Positions 25,101 to 32,755 are shown, counted from the first letter of the stretch. The stretch is DNA of 64,000 nt from JASLCR01 sp046462475 (GCA_046462475.1 JBKGVB010000015.1:1-64000); one strand, 5' to 3'. The notes: generated by a model not told the origin, from the letters alone. Made by a program: numbers and translations.

Positions 25101-25521
25101 CACCTGAGCTACGAATAAGCTGAGAAACGACCACGCGCTCCGTACCGTTGATAATAAACGTACCGCGATCAGTCATCCATGGATAGTCACCAAGGTAGAT
25201 ATCCTGCTCTTTCACTTCACCAGTTACCTTGTTTGTTAGCTCAACTGTTGCGTGAAGTGGAGCGTCAAAGGTAATGTTGTTTTCTTTCGCAAATTTTTCA
25301 GAGTTCTTTGGAGCTTTGAATTCGTACTTGCCGAAGCGAAGCGCGAGCTTCTGTCCAGTGTAATCATCGATTGGGTTAAGTTCGGCAAAAATTTCACCGA
25401 GACCTGTCTCGACAAACTCCTGCCAAGATTCTTTTTGATGTCCAATTAGGTTTGGTAGCGGAAGCGCTGTGTCGTCCTTGGTGAAGAACACGCGTTTTGC
25501 CGCAGGTTTGCTTGTAGCCAC
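22153..25521 (-). CDS. rpoB: RNA polymerase subunit beta
   Basis: RNA polymerase beta, 1122 aa. The rifampicin region is visible as SSQLSQLMDEVNPLSELSHKRR near residues 370-390, and the C-terminal GGKAQNGGQRFGEMEVWALEAYGA clamp region is intact. A long acidic tail (DDTEVVLDEADDIDLEEDGL and neighbours) extends past the usual end. The start is GTG at 25521, with AAGGA 10 nt upstream. It has its own promoter, and rplJ/rplL are not adjacent. rpoC follows with translational coupling. Confidence 0.97.
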   Translation of the reverse strand: MATSKPAAKRVFFTKDDTALPLPNLIGHQKESWQEFVETGLGEIFAELNPIDDYTGQKLALRFGKYEFKAPKNSEKFAKENNITFDAPLHATVELTNKVTGEVKEQDIYLGDYPWMTDRGTFIINGTERVVVSQLIRSSGVFFTADQAGGRNNYGAKLIPGRGAWLEFETASNGTIYVKIDRRRKLPVTTLLRALGHGKTSEIKELFKDVDTGDVKYIEATLDKDPSHGPNEALIEVYRRLRPGDLATVDNARQMIERMFFDFKRFDYSRVGRYKMNQRLGLEVANTAENRVFQMSDLIAIIKEIIRLNNTQEDADDIDALSNRRIKLVGELISRQFRVGMLRMQRNAMDRMSMVDIENVSPGQLINARPVVAAVREFFASSQLSQLMDEVNPLSELSHKRRLTSTGPGGLSRERAGFDVRDAHPTHYGRLCSVETPEGANIGLVLNLASYAKVNEYGFLETPYLKVKNGKVTDEVVYLDASQEATEVIADAGAELDKDSKFVATRVSARNGLLPEEVDASEVTYMDAANKQILGSTAALVPFIEKNRIDRSLTGSNMQKQAVPLLTPEAPTVGTGVEAEIAKNTSQLVVAEDAGEVVRADGEVVEVKYKDGAKQYELTHFSKSNDDRSINQKTRVLRGQKVKKGDVLIEGASVADGELALGRDLTVAFMPWQGYNMDDAIVLSRRLVQDDSLTSINIKDYMVEVRETKLGNEIVTRDIPNVSEHSLRHLDENGIVQVGSEVTAGDVLVGKITPKGEQELSSEERLLRAIFGEKAKDVRDTSQRMNNAGGGKVVGVKIFSRENGHELKAGVLMQIQIFVAQLRKISVGDKLAGRHGNKGVVARILPVEDMPFMEDGTPVDVVLNPLGVPSRMNIGQLFETHLGMAAKALGYKVATPPFNGVPSEVIEEELEKAGFAKDGKSQLFDGRTGEAFEERTTVGVMHIIKLHHMVSDKIHARSTGPYTMVTQQPLGGKAQNGGQRFGEMEVWALEAYGAAATLQEMLTIKSDDVYGRAKAYESIIKNEAIVGPKLPESFNVLVKELQGLGLRVDLLDETDEGDDVVVDAEEVIAVAGPADKTVAVDQDDDTEVVLDEADDIDLEEDGLTVETAEEFADETNEEKEEA

Positions 25522-25578
25522 TAAGCATTATTCCTTGCTGTTAATTGATAATCCGGCGCCCGAAGGGTTATCTAAGAG

Positions 25579-25607
25579 GGTATAAACACGCAAAAACGCC
25601 TCGCCAA
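25579..25607 (-). promoter_or_regulatory. rpoB promoter overlapping the clpP terminator
   Basis: On the minus strand, TTGGCG (25602-25607), a 17-nt spacer and TATACC (25579-25584). The -35 falls in the loop of the clpP terminator hairpin. The leader of about 50 nt contains a GATAACCC...GGATTATC stem. Confidence 0.55.
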
Positions 25608-25614
25608 ACGGCGT
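25592..25614 (-). terminator. clpP terminator
   Basis: Read on the minus strand, ACGCC (25614-25610), a 9-nt loop, GGCGT (25600-25596), then TTTTGCG. The stem is short but the T-run is good. Confidence 0.6.
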
Positions 25615-25681
25615 GCGTGCAATCATCACCCACTTACGCAATCTTCATTACGTTCTATTGTGAGGTATTTTGCGTAAAGAG

Positions 25682-26278
25682 TCAAGCGCTTTTGACGACT
25701 TTGTCGATAAGGCCATAGGCTACTGATTCATCTGCGCTCATCCAAAAGTCGCGGTCAACATCTTTCTCGATTTTTGCAAGCTTTTGACCAGTATTCTTCG
25801 CTAGGATTTCATTAAGACGCTGCTTCAGATAGATTCCTTCACGGAGGGTAATCTCTTGGTCAGTGATCTTTCCTTGTGTACCAGAGCTTGGCTGGTGAAT
25901 CATCGCACGAGCATTCGGTAGCATAAAACGCTTGCCTTTTGTCCCACTGCTCAAGAGAAATGCGCCCATACTTGCCTGCAGGCCGATGCCGTACGTTGCA
26001 ACATCTGGCTTAATAAATTGTATTGTATCGTAAATTGCGAGACCATCGTACACAGAACCACCGGGGCTATTGATATAGAGAGATATATCTGCTTTTGGAT
26101 CTTCATTTGCTAGGTGGAGCAGCTGCGCTACGACGACGCTCGCCGTCTGCTCGTTTACATCTTCACCGAGGAAGATAATACGCTCTTCGAGCAAACGAGA
26201 ATAGATATCATACCCCCGCTCACCATCGCTCGTGCGAACAATTACGTTTGGTACAAGATAATTGCTAGGCTTTGTCAT
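25682..26278 (-). CDS. clpP: ATP-dependent Clp protease proteolytic subunit
   Basis: ClpP, 198 aa, the serine protease barrel that works with ClpC/ClpX ATPases. The nucleophile is in GLQASMGAFLLSSG (Ser near residue 97) and the catalytic His in MIHQPS near 122; the Asp is in the usual EKDVDRDFWMSA stretch. Start ATG at 26278 lies 7 nt after TATACT, so the mRNA should be leaderless. A CIRCE operator overlaps the -35, which makes it a predicted member of the HrcA heat-shock regulon. It is a single-gene unit between tig and rpoB. Confidence 0.97.
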   Translation of the reverse strand: MTKPSNYLVPNVIVRTSDGERGYDIYSRLLEERIIFLGEDVNEQTASVVVAQLLHLANEDPKADISLYINSPGGSVYDGLAIYDTIQFIKPDVATYGIGLQASMGAFLLSSGTKGKRFMLPNARAMIHQPSSGTQGKITDQEITLREGIYLKQRLNEILAKNTGQKLAKIEKDVDRDFWMSADESVAYGLIDKVVKSA

Positions 26279-26285
26279 ACTACCT

Positions 26286-26314
26286 AGTATACATAAGAAT
26301 TAGCACTCGTGCAA
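26286..26314 (-). promoter_or_regulatory. clpP promoter, leaderless
   Basis: On the minus strand, TTGCAC (26309-26314), a 17-nt spacer and TATACT (26286-26291), with the ATG 7 nt later. The -35 sits in the central 9 nt of the CIRCE repeat. Confidence 0.75.
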
Positions 26315-26326
26315 TACGAGTGCTAA
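26300..26326. promoter_or_regulatory. CIRCE element (HrcA operator) at clpP
   Basis: TTAGCACTC, 9 nt, GAGTGCTAA: an exact match to the CIRCE consensus of HrcA. It covers the clpP -35, so a bound repressor would block polymerase. The same element appears at 48733-48759 before clpC. Confidence 0.95.
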
Positions 26327-26344
26327 TTTTCTTCGTCCTCTGTA

Positions 26345-27637
26345 CTATTGACTCAATTCAACAAGTTTTTCGACAGTCTTCTCTGTCGCAAGACGATTGC
26401 GCAAATCACGCTGAATCTCAGGTTCGTCAAAACGCTTTGCAAGATCTGGACTATTTTGGTACTGCGCTTTGTATTGAGCAGTAAACGCCGCAAGATCGTC
26501 ATCTGACACGTCAATCTTTAGCTCTTTTGACAGTTCCGCGAGTACAAGACCGGCTTTGACACGCTTTTCGGCCGCTGGGAGAACTTCTTTCTTTGTCCAG
26601 TCATCCTTGTCTTTGTAACCCTGAGAACTGAGGTAGTTTTCAAGAGTAAGGTTCTGATAGAGCAGATTCTGCTGCATATCTTGTTCGATACTCTGCGCCT
26701 GATCGTCAATCAAGACTTGAGGAGCTTCAACCTTCGAAGCATCGACAAGTTGCGAGACCAGCTCGTCTTTATACTTTTCACCAGCATCGCGCTCTTTTTG
26801 CGCAGTTAGCTCGCGCTTGATATCATCTTTCAGATCCTTGACCGTTTTGATCTCTTCACTAGCGCCAGATTTCTTTACAAACTCATCATCGAGTTCAGGC
26901 AAGGCTTTTTCGAGTACCTTCTTCACCGTCGTCTCAAAGACTACCTCTGAGCCTGCTAGGTCGGCAACGTGATAGTTCTCAGGGAAATTAAGCTTGAGAT
27001 CTTTTTTGTCACCAGCCTTCAAGCCAACAATTCCCTCTTCAAAGCCAGGAATAAATGAGTTACTGCCAAGCTCCAGCTCATAGCTCTCAGCTGTTCCGCC
27101 ATCAAATGCTACGTCATCTTTCTTGCCTACAAAATCAATCATCACCACGTCGCCATTTTTCGCAGCGCGTTTTGCTTCTTTCTTTTCGGCCATACTACTG
27201 CGCATACGATCGATGATGTCATCGACTTCTTTAGCACTCACCGTAATTTTCTCTGATGTAACTTTGAGTTTTTTGTAGTCACCCAATGTTACCGGAGGTA
27301 CGATATCACATTCTGCCGTAAATTCAAGTTCAGAACCAGGAACAAACTTTTTCACCTCAACTTCAGGACGTGCAAGCGCCTGGATGTCTTCAGCGATAAA
27401 TGCTTCTGCGACCGCCTTTGACAGTGCGTCGTCAAGCGTTTGCTGAATAAGTGCATTTGGATCAATATACTTTGCAGCTACTGATGCGGGCACTTTACCC
27501 TTGCGAAAGCCTGGTGCTTTTACATTCTTTGAAAGCTTTGTCAGCGCAACTTGCTCTGCATCTGCAAGCTCCTCTTTGCCAAGAGTAATTGTTAGTTTTG
27601 CTTTAGTCTCTGTTGGGTGTGTTACGGTCGTCTTCAT
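26345..27637 (-). CDS. tig: Trigger factor
   Basis: Ribosome-associated chaperone and peptidyl-prolyl isomerase, 430 aa. The ribosome-binding motif GFRKGKVPASV is near residue 43. The FKBP-type domain spans about 150-245 (GDVVMIDFVGKKDDVAFDGG, FIPGFEEGIVGLKAGDKK). A helical C-terminal chaperone arm follows. Start ATG at 27637 lies 10 nt after a TATAAT, leaving at most a few bases of leader. tig next to clpP is a widely conserved neighbourhood. Confidence 0.95.
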   Translation of the reverse strand: MKTTVTHPTETKAKLTITLGKEELADAEQVALTKLSKNVKAPGFRKGKVPASVAAKYIDPNALIQQTLDDALSKAVAEAFIAEDIQALARPEVEVKKFVPGSELEFTAECDIVPPVTLGDYKKLKVTSEKITVSAKEVDDIIDRMRSSMAEKKEAKRAAKNGDVVMIDFVGKKDDVAFDGGTAESYELELGSNSFIPGFEEGIVGLKAGDKKDLKLNFPENYHVADLAGSEVVFETTVKKVLEKALPELDDEFVKKSGASEEIKTVKDLKDDIKRELTAQKERDAGEKYKDELVSQLVDASKVEAPQVLIDDQAQSIEQDMQQNLLYQNLTLENYLSSQGYKDKDDWTKKEVLPAAEKRVKAGLVLAELSKELKIDVSDDDLAAFTAQYKAQYQNSPDLAKRFDEPEIQRDLRNRLATEKTVEKLVELSQ

Positions 27638-27647
27638 ACAATGGACG

Positions 27648-27677
27648 ATTATAACAGATCAGAGCCTAGATGAACAA
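27648..27677 (-). promoter_or_regulatory. tig promoter, near-leaderless
   Basis: On the minus strand, TTGTTC (27672-27677), an 18-nt spacer and TATAAT (27648-27653). The -35 lies in the last codons of hisS. Confidence 0.6.
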
Positions 27678-29006
27678 TTCGTCGATGTCGTCACGGTCAG
27701 TTTTATGGCGACGATCTTTGACCTCGCTCACGATACGCTCAGGTGCAAGCTTTTGCTCCTTACCAGAGGCTGTATCTTTGAAATTATAGGCATTCTCTTT
27801 CAATTCTTTTTCGCCAACAAAGATCAGGAATGGGATCGCTTTTTTGAGTGCGGCCTTGAGCTGCTTGTCGATCTTGCGACCGGTAATATCAACCTCGACA
27901 GCAACACCCTCATTTCGCAGCTCACGAGCAAGCTTTGCAGCACCGTTCTCGGCGCCTTCAAACACCACCATATACGCCTCGGTCGTCGAACGCAGCTCTG
28001 GCAATAGATTGTGCGACTTCAGGAAGATCTCCATCATCGTCAGCCCCGGTGCCATACCAACAGCTGAGATTGGTTCTGCGCCAAATAAGCCTACGAGGCC
28101 GTCGTAACGACCGCCACCAAACAAGGAACGATTGTTTTCGGGATCAAGATCGAAGAATTCAAATACAGTGCCCGTGTAGTAGTCGAGGCCACGCATCAAG
28201 GTAATATCAAATATCGCATTTTCTACGCCAGCATCCTCAAGTAGGGCAAAGAGTTCTTTTACCTCAGCAAGGCTCTCATTGTCGGCAACTTCCGCAGGCA
28301 GCTTATCAAATGTCTTGCCAAGCAAAAGCTGGGATACCTTATTGAGACCGTCGGACGCAGCATCGACACCAAAAATATCGATTGCCTGATCGCGAAACTC
28401 TTCACTGCTGATCTTATTGCGACGATCAAAAAGCTTGATCATTAACTGCGACTGCACGCCATCGAGCTGAAGGTAGTCATGCATGACCGCATTGATCACC
28501 TTGCGGTTGTTGATTTTTATCTGATACATGTCACTTTTCGCGCCAAATGCCTTCAGAATTTCTACGCCCATCTGAATAATTTCTGCCTCGGGACGTGAGC
28601 CTTCGACACCAAAAATATCAGTATTGAGTTGCCAAAATTCACGCTCACGACCACGCTGCGGTCGCTCGTAACGCATAAAGTTTGCAATGGAGTAAAGCCG
28701 TGCCGGGTAGGCCAGCTCCTGGCGTCGATCTGCTACCATGCGACTAATCGAAGGGGTCATTTCTGGGCGAATCGCTACCTGACGATCACCGCGATCCATA
28801 AATGCATATGTCTGCTCATTGGCAAGCTCCTGCCCGGATTTTGCTGCATATACTTCCAGAGGCTCGAGCAGTGGCGCACCGTATTCTTCATAGCCAAAAC
28901 TTTCAACTACTTTCTTCCATGTAGCGAAGATATAACTCTGGACACGTTTATCCTCAGGATAATAATCCCGTGTGCCTTTGTAGGGCTTGCTCGAAAGTGA
29001 ACTCAT
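27666..29006 (-). CDS. hisS: Histidyl-tRNA synthetase
   Basis: Class II HisRS, 446 aa. Motif 2 (FMRYERPQRGREREFWQLNTDIFG, near residue 112) and the His-specific LMRGLDYYTGTVFEFFD (near 265) are clear; the anticodon-binding domain closes the protein. The start ATG at 29006 is chosen over upstream in-frame starts because TTGCAA, 17 nt and CACAAT lie exactly 7 nt before it, a leaderless arrangement. Longer starts would run back into the neighbouring 160-aa gene. Confidence 0.95.
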   Translation of the reverse strand: MSSLSSKPYKGTRDYYPEDKRVQSYIFATWKKVVESFGYEEYGAPLLEPLEVYAAKSGQELANEQTYAFMDRGDRQVAIRPEMTPSISRMVADRRQELAYPARLYSIANFMRYERPQRGREREFWQLNTDIFGVEGSRPEAEIIQMGVEILKAFGAKSDMYQIKINNRKVINAVMHDYLQLDGVQSQLMIKLFDRRNKISSEEFRDQAIDIFGVDAASDGLNKVSQLLLGKTFDKLPAEVADNESLAEVKELFALLEDAGVENAIFDITLMRGLDYYTGTVFEFFDLDPENNRSLFGGGRYDGLVGLFGAEPISAVGMAPGLTMMEIFLKSHNLLPELRSTTEAYMVVFEGAENGAAKLARELRNEGVAVEVDITGRKIDKQLKAALKKAIPFLIFVGEKELKENAYNFKDTASGKEQKLAPERIVSEVKDRRHKTDRDDIDELFI

Positions 29007-29013
29007 TAGCTTA

Positions 29014-29042
29014 ATTGTGCCAGTTTCTCTCTTATTTTGCAA
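29014..29042 (-). promoter_or_regulatory. hisS promoter, leaderless
   Basis: On the minus strand, TTGCAA (29037-29042), a 17-nt spacer and CACAAT (29014-29019), with 7 nt to the ATG at 29006. Confidence 0.65.
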
Positions 29043-29053
29043 GAATGAGCGGT

Positions 29054-29536
29054 TTATTTGAGCGCTTTTTCGCCAAGTCGGTGGAGCAGGCGTTGCCATC
29101 GTTGATAATTCGGATCTCCCTCTTCTCCGACATCGACACCACGCAGGCGCAGCAGGCCGCGCCATGCGAGACGCTGATCGGCGTAGGCATGCGCTTGATC
29201 GATTGTCCGCCGCAGCTCATCATAAATCATCCCGGCGATTGCATCCTCGTCCTCCCAGGCATCATCATTAGCCGATGAAGCAATCAGTTCGCGCAGTCGA
29301 TCGCGCATCGCTTGCTCCGTCGCAAACGCTTCCCCTTCGTTATTTAGAATCCGGTGCACATATTGTGCGGCCGCCTCCGATGTCTTCAGGTGACCCGCTT
29401 CAATCAAGAAATGGGCAATTGCATCAGCGGGTTTATCCTGAAATGGATCATATAGCCCCTTGTGTCGATTGCGCGAGCTCGCAAGACTACTGACACTATG
29501 CTCCTCTGATTCCGAGGGTAAATGTTCAGCTACCAT
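29054..29536 (-). CDS. Hypothetical protein, 160 aa
   Basis: Unknown soluble, strongly charged, mostly helical protein with acidic residues dominating the middle (SANDDAWEDEDAIAG). No membrane segment or signal peptide is seen. The C-terminus is more basic and aromatic (DPNYQRWQRLLHRLGEKALK). GGGAGAGGAGAAGG lies just before the ATG. The gene uses more GC-rich codons than its neighbours, for example many CGC and GCG. It sits between trmH-like and hisS genes with its own ribosome-binding site. Confidence 0.65.
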   Translation of the reverse strand: MVAEHLPSESEEHSVSSLASSRNRHKGLYDPFQDKPADAIAHFLIEAGHLKTSEAAAQYVHRILNNEGEAFATEQAMRDRLRELIASSANDDAWEDEDAIAGMIYDELRRTIDQAHAYADQRLAWRGLLRLRGVDVGEEGDPNYQRWQRLLHRLGEKALK

Positions 29537-29558
29537 ACGCCTTCTCCTCTCCCTTTAA

Positions 29559-29584
29559 AACAAAACGCGCCCCAACGGGACGCG
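29559..29584 (-). terminator. Terminator after the SPOUT methylase gene
   Basis: On the minus strand CGCGTCCC, GTT, GGGGCGCG, followed by TTTTGTTTT. Confidence 0.8.
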
Positions 29585-29633
29585 GATAGTTCGCTCGCTA
29601 TATTGTGACCTACATATGAATATATTCACACTA

Positions 29634-30185
29634 CTATTTTACCACCGGCTTTTCATCTTGCAAATGATACATTCTCAGCCACTCATACATCACGATTCCA
29701 GCCGCTACACCAACATTCACGGAGCGAGTACTCCCAAGTTGCTCTATGGCAACGATGTGATCTGCTTTTTCCAATAATTCGGGTGATATTCCAGGACCCT
29801 CCGCACCAAAGACAAGAACGGCATTTTGCGGCAGCGCAGTCTGTGAAAGCATCTTAGCGTCCGCGACATTATCTATAGCAACCACTGTGCGTCCGCGACG
29901 ATGCATTTCATCGATAAATTCATCAACGAGGGTAAAGTATTCAAGCTGCAAGTACTTATCTGTCGCCATAGCCCCGCGCTTATTCCACTGCCGCCGACCA
30001 ACGACATGTATTGTCCGTACGCCGAAAGCATTTGCACTCCGCACGATAGTACCCATATTGAAATCTCGCTCAAGATTTTCGATAGCTACCTCTAGCATCA
30101 CGCCGCGCCGATTGAGCTCGGCGACAATAGCATCATGAGAAAGCCCCTTGAATTCATCAGTGACATTGCGCGTGTCTTCTTGCAT
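29634..30185 (-). CDS. SpoU/TrmH-family RNA 2'-O-methyltransferase
   Basis: A SPOUT-fold methyltransferase of about 183 aa that should methylate a ribose in rRNA or tRNA using S-adenosylmethionine. The three motifs are visible: LERDFNMGTIVRSANAFGV (about residue 40), VFGAEGPGISPELL (about 125) and IEQLGSTRSVNVGVAAGI (about 148). No extra N-terminal RNA-binding domain is present. An ATG 12 nt upstream (30197) is in frame, but AAGGTTACC lies directly before the ATG at 30185. It starts a few bases after the 30203-30778 gene, so the two form an operon. The exact RNA target cannot be told. Confidence 0.88.
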   Translation of the reverse strand: MQEDTRNVTDEFKGLSHDAIVAELNRRGVMLEVAIENLERDFNMGTIVRSANAFGVRTIHVVGRRQWNKRGAMATDKYLQLEYFTLVDEFIDEMHRRGRTVVAIDNVADAKMLSQTALPQNAVLVFGAEGPGISPELLEKADHIVAIEQLGSTRSVNVGVAAGIVMYEWLRMYHLQDEKPVVK

Positions 30186-30202
30186 GGTAACCTTCATTCG
30201 GC

Positions 30203-30778
30203 TTAGCGACGTATGATATCGCGGGCAAGGCTGATTGCCTGATTCATATCATTTGCCTCTGGAGTTGCACCAACACCATAGCTAATACGCAGCATACTTT
30301 TATCATTCAAGACGTTGAGCTGTCCAAGCGATTTATCAAAGTAGGCTTCATCACCGAGATTTGCAACAGCCTCAGAAGTCTGCATGGTCTTTTTTGCATT
30401 AAACTCTGACCTAACTACCGTAATACCTCGGTCATTTACCGCAGAGAGGACGGCAAGCGCCATTACTTTCATCTTTGAGCGGTCTCTCGACTGGTCGGTG
30501 TAACTACAGCTACTTGTAGCCACATCACCAGAGACGGCCGGTTCGTTAACCGGACTGCCAATAACATCCTTGCCTAGCAGCTTATGAGCCTCACTCATCG
30601 TCAAAAGCTCACACGCATCTACCGGATTATATTTATATGTTACTTTCTTAGGTACGACATTATAGATGAACAGCACTATGAGTCCAAGAACCACAATCCC
30701 TCCAAGGGTAGCGAAAATAATATGAACTGGAGTTTTGTGGTCACGATAGAATGCTTTTACAGTATCAGTAGATTTCAT
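30203..30778 (-). CDS. Membrane-anchored protein, 191 aa
   Basis: Unknown extracytoplasmic protein with one N-terminal membrane segment (about residues 19-41). The outer domain has the pattern CELLTMSEAHKLLGKDV, then a second Cys in SSCSYTD and a late LGDEAYF. This resembles the actinobacterial DUF3558-type lipoproteins in layout, although there is no lipobox here. ATG at 30778 lies 6 nt after TATACT with a TGT extension, so it should be leaderless. It leads an operon with the SPOUT methylase. Confidence 0.7.
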   Translation of the reverse strand: MKSTDTVKAFYRDHKTPVHIIFATLGGIVVLGLIVLFIYNVVPKKVTYKYNPVDACELLTMSEAHKLLGKDVIGSPVNEPAVSGDVATSSCSYTDQSRDRSKMKVMALAVLSAVNDRGITVVRSEFNAKKTMQTSEAVANLGDEAYFDKSLGQLNVLNDKSMLRISYGVGATPEANDMNQAISLARDIIRR

Positions 30779-30784
30779 AGGCTA

Positions 30785-30793
30785 AGTATAACA
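30785..30793 (-). promoter_or_regulatory. Extended -10, leaderless
   Basis: On the minus strand, TGT followed by TATACT (30785-30790), 6 nt before the ATG at 30778. Confidence 0.55.
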
Positions 30794-30861
30794 GCGAGTT
30801 GCTTATTAGGTAATATGCCCTGGTCTTATTTCCAGCGGATTGTAGGCATTAGGCAAAATAA

Positions 30862-30882
30862 AAAATCCTCGTTGAGGATTTT
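30862..30882 (-). terminator. Terminator of tRNA-Leu(CAG)
   Basis: AATCCTC and GAGGATT form a 7-bp stem with a 3-nt loop. On the minus strand a run of Ts follows, directly after the tRNA CCA end. Confidence 0.85.
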
Positions 30883-30884
30883 CC

Positions 30885-30971
30885 TGGTGCGGATGAGAGG
30901 ACTTGAACCTCCACGTACTTGCGTACACTAGCACCTGAAGCTAGCGCGTCTACCAATTCCGCCACATCCGC
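30885..30971 (-). tRNA. tRNA-Leu, anticodon CAG
   Basis: An 87-nt class II tRNA with encoded CCA. The acceptor arm GCGGATG/CATCCGC is perfect. The anticodon loop TTCAGGT between CTAGC and GCTAG gives CAG. A long variable arm (TGTACGCAAGTACG region) and the T-loop TTCAAGT are present. It reads CUG leucine codons. It is on the opposite strand to the second tRNA-Leu at 32671. Confidence 0.96.
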
Positions 30972-31023
30972 GTGCATCAGAAGAGTCTTGCTCATTATAG
31001 CGTCATACTACTAGAGAGACAAG

Positions 31024-32586
31024 CTACTTCTTGTGGTGAGATCCGCGCAATTTTGAGACGAGTTCATGGACTGACATCGACTGCTTCACACCGGTGGCGA
31101 GAATATTATGCGGATCGAACGCCTTTCTGATAGCCTCAAATAACTCATTCACCTCGGCGCTCTGAGCATTTTGCACGTGCGCTGCCTGCAGCAGCCCTTC
31201 GCTATGGACACCCGCAAGGCTGCCATTGTATTTCTCCAGAAGTTTTGCAATGTCATCGATGAGCCGAAGTGCCGCTTGCTTACCACCCACGGTGTTGAGG
31301 TTTAATGCAGGTCGAGTTGTCCATGTATTCTCAAGTGGCAAGCCATAGAGCGGAAGAGCTACACGTCGCTTTTCGGCAAGCTCAGCAAGTTCCCGTGCAA
31401 ATTCTTCAAATCGTTCGATCGGTACATACATGCCGTCAACGATCGGTAAGCTTGCAGTGCCCTTTTCGTCAGCATGAAACGCCGAAGCAGCAAGACTCTC
31501 GATACTGGCAAGGTCACTTTCGCTTATGTTTTCTGCTTCTTCTACGACTGCACCAGCTTGCTCCAGCAGTTTGCTCGCGCGCTTCAATTTTCGCAGCTGG
31601 CCACGATACGATGCATTATCATACCATACGACAAGCAATGTTGCGTGGCTCATTTCACCACCAAATACCTTGCCTGTCTGGCGAGCTTCTCGTACCATAT
31701 CAGCGCTAAAGTACTCGACGCGCGATGGATCAAGCTTTGTCAGCTTATCGAGAGCATCCCGTGCTTTTGAGGCATCATCAAACGCAGCCACGACTGCCGC
31801 ACGTTTTGGAGATGTATACTCAGCCTTGAGGATCAATTCACTGATAATACCCAGTGTGCCCTGAGAACCACCAAGCAGCGGCATAAGATCGAACGAGCCA
31901 TCTTTACGGCGCACACTCGTAATACCATTGTATCCGGCACTGTCTGTAGGCAATCCCTCGATGGTCTTTTGGCTATCTTCAATCAGCCCATCGATCTGGC
32001 GATAAATATCAGCCTCCAGCGTTTGCTGACCTTCTTTTTTGCTCAGCTCACGTTTGCTCAGGCGCTTCGTTTGTAGTACATCACCATTGGCCAACACGAC
32101 TTCAATCTGCTCGACCCACGATGCCATGTCAATACTCGTCCAGCCATCAGCGATCACGCCTCCGATTGTCGCCGACTCATCAATTCCTTGCAGGGCAGGA
32201 ATTGTCACTCCCTGGAGAAACAACGCATTCTGCAACTCGCCAATAGTAACGCCCGGCTGCAAGCGAACAAGTCGTTGCTTTGGATCGTATTCGAGTAGTT
32301 TATTCATATGCTCAGCAAGCGACACCACAATGCCACTCGTTAACGCCGCGCCAGTAATATTAGTACCTCCACCTCGAGCTGTCACTGGTAATTGATGACC
32401 TTTTTCGGCGAGCTGCCAAGTAAATCGGAGAAGTTTACGTATGTCATTTGTCGTTCGAGGAAATGCTACGATTTCTGGCTGAATAGTTAAGATACTACCA
32501 TCTGTGGCATACTTACTCGTTACTGAATCATCGGTTGCTACCTCGCCAAGCAAATGTTGATTCAAATACTGCGCTAGTTTATTCAT
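31024..32586 (-). CDS. FAD-linked oxidase, GlcD/D-lactate dehydrogenase type
   Basis: A flavoprotein of 520 aa with an N-terminal PCMH FAD-binding domain and a C-terminal FAD-oxidase domain. Typical stretches are ARGGGTNITGAALTSGIVV near residue 70, RLQPGVTIGELQNAL near 108 and the C-terminal FDPHNILATGVKQSM. Members oxidise 2-hydroxyacids such as D-lactate or glycolate; the substrate cannot be told. It could feed electrons to a quinone pool together with the type II NADH dehydrogenase at 4995. GGGGAAAACA precedes the ATG, behind an extended -10 (TGG-TATGAT, 32610-32618). It is flanked by two tRNA-Leu genes. Confidence 0.85.
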   Translation of the reverse strand: MNKLAQYLNQHLLGEVATDDSVTSKYATDGSILTIQPEIVAFPRTTNDIRKLLRFTWQLAEKGHQLPVTARGGGTNITGAALTSGIVVSLAEHMNKLLEYDPKQRLVRLQPGVTIGELQNALFLQGVTIPALQGIDESATIGGVIADGWTSIDMASWVEQIEVVLANGDVLQTKRLSKRELSKKEGQQTLEADIYRQIDGLIEDSQKTIEGLPTDSAGYNGITSVRRKDGSFDLMPLLGGSQGTLGIISELILKAEYTSPKRAAVVAAFDDASKARDALDKLTKLDPSRVEYFSADMVREARQTGKVFGGEMSHATLLVVWYDNASYRGQLRKLKRASKLLEQAGAVVEEAENISESDLASIESLAASAFHADEKGTASLPIVDGMYVPIERFEEFARELAELAEKRRVALPLYGLPLENTWTTRPALNLNTVGGKQAALRLIDDIAKLLEKYNGSLAGVHSEGLLQAAHVQNAQSAEVNELFEAIRKAFDPHNILATGVKQSMSVHELVSKLRGSHHKK

Positions 32587-32609
32587 TGTTTTCCCCGTTT
32601 ATTACCTCT

Positions 32610-32618
32610 ATCATACCA
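32610..32618 (-). promoter_or_regulatory. Extended -10 of the FAD oxidase gene
   Basis: On the minus strand, TGG followed by TATGAT (32610-32615). The leader is about 20 nt with a GGGGAAAA ribosome-binding site. Confidence 0.45.
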
Positions 32619-32670
32619 TAAGCAACTTCTCATACACACAAATCTTTGGTATAGTAGTGAAGCTACATTC

Positions 32671-32755
32671 GCGGATGTGGTGGAATTGGTAGACACGCAT
32701 GCCTTAGGAGCATGTGCCTTCGGGCGTGAAGGTTCAAGTCCTTTCATCCGCACCA
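32671..32755 (+). tRNA. tRNA-Leu, anticodon UAG
   Basis: An 85-nt class II tRNA with encoded CCA. Acceptor GCGGATG/CATCCGC is perfect. Anticodon stem CATGC/GCATG encloses CTTAGGA, giving UAG. Variable arm TGCCTTCGGGCG and T-loop TTCAAGT are present. TATAGT at 32650-32655 is a candidate -10. Confidence 0.96.

Noticed and set aside
26300..26326. The CIRCE repeat as a tig/clpP terminator
   Set aside because: The stem could fold in RNA, but the exact consensus, the overlap with the -35 and the identical copy before clpC make an operator the better reading.
29007..29165. N-terminal extension of hisS by in-frame upstream starts
   Set aside because: The added residues are Arg/Pro-rich, unlike HisRS, and overlap the 160-aa gene; the -10 spacing fits ATG 29006.
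29606..29633. TGTGA...TCACA pair resembling a CRP site
   Set aside because: The spacing and core do not fit the CRP consensus, it lies downstream of a gene rather than at a promoter, and the region is simply AT-rich.
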